Positions 1-4,029 of a DNA stretch of 5,798 nucleotides are shown here, in pieces. This stretch comes from Brachybacterium sp. (lineage in GTDB: Bacteria > Actinomycetota > Actinomycetes > Actinomycetales > Dermabacteraceae). Below the pieces are notes generated by a model. That model searched no databases. It was not told the origin of the DNA and saw only the letters and a program-made list of their open reading frames with translations. Positions within the stretch are counted from its first letter, which is position 1, and each line of letters opens with the position of its first letter. Location: NCBI GenBank assembly GCA_027322375.1, contig DAHVRS010000441.1, positions 1-5,798 of the forward strand, read 5' to 3'. The translations under genes and the position numbers were made by a program.

Positions 1-833
1 GTGGTGCCGGCCTCCCCGGCGGGGGTGAGCTCTACGCCCTCGGGCGTGGCCTTCTCGAAGAAGGCGTCGAAGTCGTCCTTCGCGGCGAGGTAGGTCTCGC
101 GCGGCAGCTCATAGGTGATGGTGCGGGTGAAGGAGTCCTCGGAGGGCTCCTCGACGCCGGCGGTGACCACGGAGACGCTCTCGAAGGCGACCTCCTCCGC
201 GTTGGACCAGACCGCGGCCTCGTCCTGCGTGGTGAAGCCCCGCTTGAGCTCTTCCCCGTCGGCCTTCACGGCGACGTCGCCGGCGTCGAGCGCGTCGTCG
301 ATGTCGCTCTCCTCGGCGTCGGCGATCTTCCCGTCGTCCACGAGCGCCTTGACGGCCCAGCGGGTGAGGTCGTTCTCGGAGAAGTTGCGGGTGAAGGTGT
401 AGCCGGCGCTGAAGGGCGGGCTCGGCGGGGTGAAGGTGACCTCGGCGGTCTTCGTCAGCTCACCGGCCTCGAGCACCTTCTGGGCCTTGGCCGAGTAGTC
501 CTTCGCGTCGGAGAACTCGAGCACCATGGTGAAGACGGTGTCCGTGCCGTCCTTCTCGCTGCCCTTGTAGGTCAGGCCCGGGTTGTGCTCCTCGATCACG
601 GCCTCGACGGTCTTCGCGCCGCCGTCGATGCTGTCCATGTCGGACTCGCTGATCCGCACGGCGAGGGTCTGCGTGCCGGACCCGTCGGCGGCGATCTCGG
701 TGGTCGAGTCCACCGTCCCGCAGGCGGAGAGCACGAGCAGCGCGCCGACGGCGGCGAGCAGCACGAGCCACAGACGGGCGCGGGAGGCCCCGGCGGACGG
801 ACGGTGTGGTGGCGCGACGGCGACTGAGTGCAT
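1..833 (-). CDS. Putative secreted lipoprotein of unknown function (C-terminus beyond window)
   Basis: An open minus-strand frame runs from an ATG at 833 to the left edge, 277 codons with no stop, so the C-terminus is missing. The N-terminus has an arginine-containing n-region (residues 1-20), a hydrophobic stretch (21-37) and a lipobox LSAC with the acylated cysteine at residue 38. This is a type II signal peptide, so the mature protein should be tethered to the outer face of the membrane. AGGAGG at 843-838, four bases before the ATG, supports the start. After the lipobox comes a segment with ADGSGT (49-54), then alternating predicted strands and acidic helices, Asp/Glu/Lys/Thr-rich with no cysteine besides C38. 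ADGSGT followed by a hydrophobic strand is seen in several actinobacterial LppM-like lipoproteins, but the match is too weak to name a family. It lies 87 bp downstream of the esterase gene in the same direction, with a hairpin between, so separate transcription is likely. The lipoprotein call is firm; function is unknown. Confidence 0.85.
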   Translation of the reverse strand, partial: MHSVAVAPPHRPSAGASRARLWLVLLAAVGALLVLSACGTVDSTTEIAADGSGTQTLAVRISESDMDSIDGGAKTVEAVIEEHNPGLTYKGSEKDGTDTVFTMVLEFSDAKDYSAKAQKVLEAGELTKTAEVTFTPPSPPFSAGYTFTRNFSENDLTRWAVKALVDDGKIADAEESDIDDALDAGDVAVKADGEELKRGFTTQDEAAVWSNAEEVAFESVSVVTAGVEEPSEDSFTRTITYELPRETYLAAKDDFDAFFEKATPEGVELTPAGEAGT

Positions 834-837
834 GACC

Positions 838-843
838 CCTCCT
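838..843 (-). promoter_or_regulatory. Ribosome binding site of the lipoprotein gene
   Basis: Read on the minus strand, AGGAGG is followed by GGTC and the ATG at 833. It decides the start and places the lipobox cysteine at residue 38. Confidence 0.75.
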
Positions 844-851
844 GAGCACGT

Positions 852-875
852 CCGACGGGGCCCCCGCCCCGTCGG
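852..875 (-). terminator. Perfect 10-bp hairpin between esterase and lipoprotein genes
   Basis: The arms CCGACGGGGC (852-861) and GCCCCGTCGG (866-875) are perfect reverse complements around a 4-base loop. The hairpin begins 45 bp past the esterase stop and ends 8 bp before the lipoprotein Shine-Dalgarno site. No T-run follows on the minus strand, which is common for actinobacterial terminators. It may end the esterase transcript, or act in the 5' leader of the lipoprotein mRNA if that starts further upstream (possible -10 TAGGGT at 898-893, no clear -35). The alternative arm pair GTCGG 871-875 with CCGAC 887-891 is mutually exclusive with it. Confidence 0.55.
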
Positions 876-892
876 TGACAGATTGTCCGACG

Positions 893-898
893 ACCCTA
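893..898 (-). promoter_or_regulatory. Possible -10 element for the lipoprotein gene
   Basis: TAGGGT on the minus strand fits the actinobacterial TANNNT -10 pattern. It lies in the short gap after the esterase stop, about 60 bp before the lipoprotein ATG. No convincing -35 was found 16-18 bp upstream, so this is only a candidate. If used, the 852-875 hairpin would be in the 5' untranslated region. Confidence 0.25.
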
Positions 899-920
899 AT
901 CCCCCGCGGACCCTTCGTGT

Positions 921-1595
921 TCAGTCGTCCACGATCGCCTCGGCGCGGCGGGTGAGGAAGGCGGCGACGGCGCGCAGCTCGATCTCGTCGACGGCGTGGC
1001 CGAGGTGGGGGCGGCGCTCCTCCTCGAGGGCGGTGTGCTCGGTGAGGAAGGCCCGGATCGCCGTCTCGGCGGCCTCGTCGTAGAGCGGGTCCGCGCCGCC
1101 GTGGCCCCAGAGCACAGGCGGCCGACGGGCGGCGAGCGCCGCATCACCGGGCAGCTCGGCGGGGAAGGGCCAGCCGGAGAGGTTCACGACGAAGTCGAGT
1201 GCCTCGGGGTCACGGCGCAGCAGGTGCAGGGCGAGCAGACCGCCCTGGGAGAAGCCGATCGCGCCGGCGACCTCGCGGCCGTTCTCACGCTGCGCGGCGA
1301 TCCATTCCTCGACAGCGGTGGCGGCGGGGTCGATCTGCTCGGGCTGGGCGGGGTCCACGGGCATCGGGAACCAGGCGTAGCCCTGCACGTAGCGGAAGAT
1401 GCCGCGCACGGCGACGTACTCGAAGACGGGCGGGAGGAAGGGGGCGAGGCTCGCGAGGTCGTGCTCGTGGCTGCCGAGTCCGTGCAGGAGCAGGACGATC
1501 GGGCGGGCGGGGTCGCCGCCGGCGCGAACCACCGCGGTCTCGTCGAGGCGCGGGGAGATCAGCTCGGTGGGGCCGTAGTTCTGCGGGGTGGTCAT
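921..1595 (-). CDS. Alpha/beta-hydrolase carboxylesterase (phospholipase/carboxylesterase family)
   Basis: The frame encodes 224 residues, the usual size for the small COG0400-type carboxylesterases, soluble serine hydrolases that cleave short acyl esters. The fold landmarks are in order: LLLHGLG (35-41) gives the oxyanion loop, GFSQG (114-118) is the nucleophile elbow with Ser116, GGADPLY (166-172) carries the acid Asp169, and LGHAVD (198-203) carries His200. The complete Ser-Asp-His triad suggests an active enzyme; the substrate cannot be read from sequence. No signal peptide is seen, so it is probably cytoplasmic. The ATG at 1595 has no Shine-Dalgarno site, but a TAGCCT -10-like hexamer ends six bases before it, which fits a leaderless mRNA. 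It is divergent from the glycoside hydrolase gene across a 371-bp gap. Family assignment is firm; physiological role is not known. Confidence 0.9.
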   Translation of the reverse strand: MTTPQNYGPTELISPRLDETAVVRAGGDPARPIVLLLHGLGSHEHDLASLAPFLPPVFEYVAVRGIFRYVQGYAWFPMPVDPAQPEQIDPAATAVEEWIAAQRENGREVAGAIGFSQGGLLALHLLRRDPEALDFVVNLSGWPFPAELPGDAALAARRPPVLWGHGGADPLYDEAAETAIRAFLTEHTALEEERRPHLGHAVDEIELRAVAAFLTRRAEAIVDD

Positions 1596-1601
1596 GGCGG
1601 C

Positions 1602-1627
1602 AGGCTACCGGGGCGCGGCGGGTGCAA
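1602..1627 (-). promoter_or_regulatory. Candidate leaderless promoter of the esterase gene
   Basis: Minus-strand TAGCCT (1607-1602) fits a TANNNT -10 and leaves six bases to the ATG at 1595, so transcription could start at or next to the first codon. TTGCAC (1627-1622) resembles a -35, but the 14-bp spacing is short. A second TAGCCT lies at 1637-1632. The absence of any Shine-Dalgarno site before this ATG supports the idea. Confidence 0.35.
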
Positions 1628-1659
1628 GGTGAGGCTAGGAAGCGTCCGGGCAGGGAAGA

Positions 1660-1714
1660 ACCCCCAGGTCGCGCGGTGCGCTGGTCGGAAGGACGAGATC
1701 CGACCCCTGGGGGT
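1660..1714. other. Three-way-junction-like inverted repeat structure
   Basis: ACCCCCAGG (1660-1668) pairs with CCTGGGGGT (1706-1714), 9 bp. Inside, GGTCGG (1683-1688) pairs with CCGACC (1700-1705), directly abutting the outer stem on one side, and GCGC/GCGC (1671-1674/1678-1681) can form a third short stem. An outer CCGGG/CCCGG (1646-1650/1715-1719) could extend it. Both strands can fold. On the minus strand the structure is followed by TTCTTCCC and lies about 65 bp before the esterase ATG, so it could act as a terminator or attenuator. It does not match any riboswitch class I can recall. Confidence 0.4.
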
Positions 1715-1760
1715 CCCGGCAGCTCGGTGGTATTCACTGCGGTCCGTAGGAACGGTCGCC

Positions 1761-1799
1761 TCAGCGGCGAGCCACCTCACATGTCCGATAAGAATTCAC
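1761..1799 (-). CDS. Putative 12-residue leader peptide (MNSYRTCEVARR)
   Basis: A GTG at 1799 opens a 12-codon frame ending in TGA at 1763-1761. It is preceded, at 11-base spacing, by GGAGG within a 13-base perfect complement of the 16S rRNA 3' end, an unusually strong Shine-Dalgarno site. The peptide holds one cysteine and ends in two arginines; the stop codon sits in the loop of the hairpin formed by 1754-1773, and the stronger structure 1660-1714 lies downstream. Part of it resembles a reading frame at 5399-5292. The layout recalls leader-peptide attenuators, here upstream of the esterase. Against it: short length, long spacing, no known family, and the esterase may have its own leaderless promoter. 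Confidence 0.3.
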   Translation of the reverse strand: MNSYRTCEVARR

Positions 1800-1807
1800 T
1801 TCTCGGA
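1784..1807. repeat. AT-rich inverted repeat, possible operator or hairpin
   Basis: TCCGATAAG (1784-1792) and CTTCTCGGA (1799-1807) are reverse complements except for one pair, around the loop AATTCA. This is one of the few AT-rich patches in the window and lies between the divergent genes, where a transcription-factor site or promoter would be expected. It also overlaps the putative leader peptide on the minus strand. Confidence 0.4.
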
Positions 1808-1817
1808 TCACCTCCTT
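1805..1817 (-). promoter_or_regulatory. Perfect extended Shine-Dalgarno sequence
   Basis: On the minus strand AAGGAGGTGATCC is exactly complementary to the 3' end of bacterial 16S rRNA. On the plus strand the same bases are an anti-Shine-Dalgarno copy that could pair with the GAGGAG at 1954-1959 before the hydrolase start. The only open frames it could serve on the minus strand are very short. Confidence 0.45.
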
Positions 1818-1870
1818 CCCTGTGGCCTCCCACGGTAGGCCCGCCGCCTCGCGGAGGCAATGGATTATTC

Positions 1871-1896
1871 GCACGGACCGTTCGCGCGGACCGTTT
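1871..1896. repeat. Tandem 13-bp repeat with CGGACCGTT core
   Basis: GCACGGACCGTTC (1871-1883) and GCGCGGACCGTTT (1884-1896) match at 11 of 13 positions, head to tail. The core CGGACCG is a palindrome around its middle base. The pair lies just after an AT-rich islet (1858-1870) that could be a -10 region and about 70 bp before the hydrolase start, a usual place for a repressor operator. No regulator gene is in the window. Confidence 0.4.
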
Positions 1897-1921
1897 CCGC
1901 AGGCCGCGCTGTTCGTGGAAG

Positions 1922-1938
1922 GATGGTCCGCGGCCATC
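1922..1938. repeat. Imperfect 17-bp palindrome upstream of the hydrolase
   Basis: GATGG (1922-1926) and CCATC (1934-1938) flank TCCGCGG, which contains the palindrome CCGCGG. It ends 15 bp before the hydrolase Shine-Dalgarno site and could be a binding site or a short mRNA hairpin in the leader. Confidence 0.3.
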
Positions 1939-1953
1939 GCCCCTGTGCTCGAC

Positions 1954-1959
1954 GAGGAG
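1954..1959 (+). promoter_or_regulatory. Ribosome binding site of the GH123-like gene
   Basis: GAGGAG is followed by seven bases and GTG at 1967. It decides the start in a frame that stays open far upstream. An in-frame ATG at 1781 has no such site, and its codons are AT-rich and unlike the gene. Confidence 0.7.
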
Positions 1960-1966
1960 TCCTTCC

Positions 1967-3610
1967 GTGCAGTCCGTCCTGACCGATTCCCTGGAGAAGG
2001 TGCTCGGCGACGAGTCGCCCCGCCCCGCCGCCGTGCTCGACGGCGTCCACGCCGCAGGCTTCCTCGACGAGCGGCTGTCCCTGCAGCTCGCGGTGCGTCT
2101 GGACGAGCATGAGCAGCTCGGTGAGCGGTGGGTGCGGCTCGCCGGCTCCGCCGCGCATCTCGCGACCGTCTCCGCGGTGCGGCGCGTGCCGGTCTCGCAT
2201 CCCGCACCGGAGGACGCCGACGAGCACTACCTGGCCACGGAGCCGGGCGAGTACCCGGATCTGCTCGAGCCGCTGCCCGAGGACACGGTGCTGCTGGTGC
2301 CCGGGCAGTGGGAGGCGCTGTGGATCGACGTGCGCGCCACCGAGGTGGCCGACGCCGGCGACCACGACCTCACGATCACCGTCGCGGGCGCCGGCGGCAC
2401 GGTGCTGGCCTCGGAGAGCGCGACGCTGCGGATCCATCCGCACCGTCTGCCCGCGCTGACCATCACGAACACGCACTGGTTCCACGCGGACAGCCTCTCC
2501 ACCCTCTATGACGTGGACGTCCTCTCCGAGGAGCACTGGGAGCTCATCGAGGCCTTCCTCGCCTCCGCGCGGGAGATGGACGTGACCTCGGTGCTCACCC
2601 CCACCTGGACCCCGCCGCTGGACACCGCCGAGGGGCACACCCGGCCGATCGTGCAACTGGTCGGGATCCGCGAGGAGGACGGCCAGTACGCGCTGGACTT
2701 CACGCAGCTGGACCGCTGGCTGCGGCTCTGCCGCGAGCTGGGCTTCACCGGGATCGAGATCGCGCACCTGTTCACGCAGTGGGGCGCCCGCGCGACCCCC
2801 GCGATCGAGGTCGCAACGGCCGACGGGCCGGAGCTCCGCTTCGGCTGGCACGTCCCCGCCACCTCCCCCGAGTACCGCCGCCTGCTCGAGACGCTGATCC
2901 CGGCGCTGCGCGCGCATCTCGCCGAGCACTGGGAGGGCCGGGTCCTCTGGCACATCTCCGATGAGCCGGGCGCCGCGCACCTGGAGGACTACCGAGCCGC
3001 GAAGGCGCAGGTCGAGGACCTGCTCAAGGGCGCCGACATGGTCGATGCACTGAGCTCGTTCGAATACGCCGAGCAGGGTGTGGTGGACACGCCGATCGTC
3101 GCGACCGACCACGTCGACCCCTTCCTCGCGGCGGGGCACCGGCCGTGGGTGTACTACTGCGTCTCCCAGAACAAGGACGTCGCCAACCGCTTCATCGCCC
3201 TGCCCTCGGTGCGCAGCCGCGTGCTGGGCCGGCAGCTGTTCCTCTTCGACGCACCGGGCTTCCTGCACTGGGGCTACAACTTCTGGTGGTCGCAGTTCGC
3301 GCTCGAGCCGATCGACCCCTTCGAGGAGACCTGCGCGGGCGGGCCCTTCTTCGGCGGGGACGCGTTCGCGGTCTACCCCGGGCCCGACGGCTCGCCGTGG
3401 CTCTCGATCCGCCACCGAGTCTTCGCGCAGGCGATGGCCGACCACCGGGCGCTGACCTGGCTCGCCGAGCTCACGGACCGTGAGGCGGCCGAGGCGCTCA
3501 TCGACGAGGACGGAACGCTCACGTACTCGAACTTCTCCTACGACGTCGAGGAGCACCTCCGGGCGCGCGCAGCGGTCGACGAGGCGATCCTCGCGGCCCT
3601 GGCCGGCTGA
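1967..3610 (+). CDS. GH123/DUF4091-like glycoside hydrolase, cytoplasmic
   Basis: From the GTG at 1967 (SD GAGGAG, spacing 7) the protein is 547 residues, normal for the DUF4091 family, whose catalytic domain is now grouped with glycoside hydrolase family 123; characterised GH123 enzymes are retaining beta-N-acetylgalactosaminidases using substrate-assisted catalysis. Residues 1 to about 165 look like a beta-sandwich N-terminal domain. The catalytic region follows: HWFHAD (170-175), a TPTWTPPLDT stretch, LDRWLRLCRELGFTGIEI, and WHISDEP with the adjacent acidic pair Asp332-Glu333 expected for stabiliser and acid/base. GFLHWGYNFW (431-440) and GGDAFAVYPGPDG near the end are typical of the family. 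There is no signal peptide or TM segment, so it should act on imported or intracellular glycosides. No transporter or sugar regulator lies beside it in this window. The family call is firm, the exact substrate unknown. It is convergent with the small acidic gene, stops 3 bp apart. Confidence 0.88.
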   Translation: MQSVLTDSLEKVLGDESPRPAAVLDGVHAAGFLDERLSLQLAVRLDEHEQLGERWVRLAGSAAHLATVSAVRRVPVSHPAPEDADEHYLATEPGEYPDLLEPLPEDTVLLVPGQWEALWIDVRATEVADAGDHDLTITVAGAGGTVLASESATLRIHPHRLPALTITNTHWFHADSLSTLYDVDVLSEEHWELIEAFLASAREMDVTSVLTPTWTPPLDTAEGHTRPIVQLVGIREEDGQYALDFTQLDRWLRLCRELGFTGIEIAHLFTQWGARATPAIEVATADGPELRFGWHVPATSPEYRRLLETLIPALRAHLAEHWEGRVLWHISDEPGAAHLEDYRAAKAQVEDLLKGADMVDALSSFEYAEQGVVDTPIVATDHVDPFLAAGHRPWVYYCVSQNKDVANRFIALPSVRSRVLGRQLFLFDAPGFLHWGYNFWWSQFALEPIDPFEETCAGGPFFGGDAFAVYPGPDGSPWLSIRHRVFAQAMADHRALTWLAELTDREAAEALIDEDGTLTYSNFSYDVEEHLRARAAVDEAILAALAG

Positions 3611-3613
3611 GGT

Positions 3614-3919
3614 TCACAGCTGCTCGGGCAGCTCCTGCCCGCCGTCCTCGACCTCCATGCGGTCCTGCTCGCGATTGCCCTGCTCGGCGGCGGTGGCGTC
3701 ATCCCCGCCGCGTTCGAGGTACTCATCGAAGCCGTACCCGTCGGCGTTGCGCGAGTCCGGTCCGTCGGCTGCGGCCCGATCGGTCTCGAGGGCGTCGTCG
3801 ATGCTCACCTCGTCCGCGTCCTCCTGGGCACCGAGGTCGTCCTCGCCCTCGCTGGTCGTGGCCATCCGGGCGAGCTGGTCGGGCTTGAGGTCCTCGGCGG
3901 GTTCCTGCGGCTGTGTCAT
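3614..3919 (-). CDS. Small acidic, probably disordered protein of unknown function
   Basis: The frame encodes 101 residues from an ATG at 3919, with GAGGAGGAG just upstream (AGGAGG four bases before the ATG). I do not recognise a family. The protein is very rich in Asp and Glu, with Ala, Gly and Gln, has no cysteine, no TM segment and no signal peptide, and has few large hydrophobics apart from a DGYGFDEYLERGG patch near residues 60-72. It is therefore likely a soluble, largely disordered acidic protein, perhaps a binding partner or stress-related protein; this is inference. It follows the membrane protein gene in the same direction, separated by the strong hairpin at 3957-4008, and no clear promoter is seen in its 37-bp leader. 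Its stop is 3 bp from the hydrolase stop. The strong ribosome site and the acidic composition in this frame support it being real. Confidence 0.72.
   Translation of the reverse strand: MTQPQEPAEDLKPDQLARMATTSEGEDDLGAQEDADEVSIDDALETDRAAADGPDSRNADGYGFDEYLERGGDDATAAEQGNREQDRMEVEDGGQELPEQL
3618..3633 (+). terminator. Possible terminator of the GH123-like gene inside the convergent gene
   Basis: AGCTGC (3618-3623) and GCAGCT (3628-3633) are perfect reverse complements around TCGG, starting 8 bp after the hydrolase stop. It lies in the last codons of the opposing gene because the two stops are only 3 bp apart. No T-run follows. Confidence 0.35.
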
Positions 3920-3922
3920 GGC

Positions 3923-3928
3923 TCCTCC
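3923..3928 (-). promoter_or_regulatory. Ribosome binding site of the acidic protein gene
   Basis: The minus strand reads AGGAGG within GAGGAGGAG, four bases before the ATG at 3919. This is a strong site and the main support for the start. Confidence 0.7.
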
Positions 3929-3942
3929 TCACGTCGGGCCAG

Positions 3943-3968
3943 GGTCGGGGCGCCAGGTCGGGGCGCCC
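3943..3968. repeat. Tandem 13-bp repeat at the foot of the terminator
   Basis: GGTCGGGGCGCC occurs at 3943-3954 and again at 3956-3967, with a 13-bp period. The second copy supplies the outer arm of the 3957-4008 hairpin; the first copy could pair with the same opposite arm (GCCCCGACC at 4001-4009), giving an alternative, longer-looped stem. Confidence 0.7.
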
Positions 3969-4008
3969 GTGCGGCGACCTCATCAACGGTGCCGCACGGA
4001 GCCCCGAC
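3957..4008 (-). terminator. Strong hairpin between membrane-protein and acidic-protein genes
   Basis: CCGTGCGGC (3967-3975) pairs with GCCGCACGG (3991-3999) around a 15-base loop. Below it GTCGGGGC (3957-3964) pairs with GCCCCGAC (4001-4008), with only GC opposite A at the junction, giving 17 paired bases. It starts 22 bp after the membrane-protein stop and ends about 30 bp before the next Shine-Dalgarno site. No U-tract follows, so it is probably a U-less terminator, a partial attenuator or an mRNA stabiliser. Confidence 0.7.
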
Positions 4009-4029
4009 CGATCGGACGTCCCGGCGGGC

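Larger units (their letters stand above)
1596..1966. other. Divergent 371-bp intergenic region with structure and repeats
   Basis: No conventional gene is supported here. It holds, in order: the candidate esterase promoter; a strong foldable block (1646-1719); a small hairpin GGTCGCC/GGCGAgCC (1754-1773); an AT-rich islet with an inverted repeat (1784-1807); a 13-base match to the 16S rRNA 3' tail or its complement, depending on strand (1805-1817); a GCCTC/GAGGC hairpin (1846-1858); a second AT-rich islet (1858-1870); a 13-bp tandem repeat (1871-1896); an imperfect palindrome (1922-1938); and the Shine-Dalgarno site of the hydrolase gene (1954-1959). The plus-strand hydrolase frame is open through all of this, but the codons here do not show the GC3 bias of the gene, so it is treated as non-coding for that product. 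Confidence 0.7.

Noticed and set aside
460..849. Arg-rich minus-strand frame overlapping the lipoprotein
   Set aside because: The lipoprotein frame has a ribosome site, signal peptide and lipobox; this one has none.
1625..1643. DtxR/IdeR-like iron box (AAGGTGAGGCTA)
   Set aside because: Only the left half resembles the 19-bp consensus; about 10 of 19 positions match and the second half-site is missing.
1622..1650. M-box (ykoK) riboswitch, suggested by AGGTGAGGCT
   Set aside because: Only this word matches; none of the other conserved segments or the full fold is present.
1805..1817. Remnant of a 16S rRNA gene
   Set aside because: The match stops at 13 bases; flanking sequence shows no rRNA similarity, so a regulatory or chance match is more likely.
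1199..1966. Long plus-strand extension of the hydrolase frame, including an ATG at 1781
   Set aside because: Open by GC bias. Upstream part is Arg-rich antisense to the esterase; the 1781 ATG has no ribosome site and AT-rich codons, while GTG 1967 has GAGGAG at spacing 7 and gives a normal family N-terminus.
3470..3484. Perfect palindrome CTCACGGACCGTGAG in the hydrolase gene, sharing the CGGACCG core
   Set aside because: Inside well-conserved coding sequence; CGGWCCG occurs about as often as expected at this GC content, so no evidence of an intragenic operator.
1865..3556. Long open frame antisense to the hydrolase gene
   Set aside because: Gly/Arg/Val/Glu-rich shadow with no domain, opposite a gene with clear family motifs.
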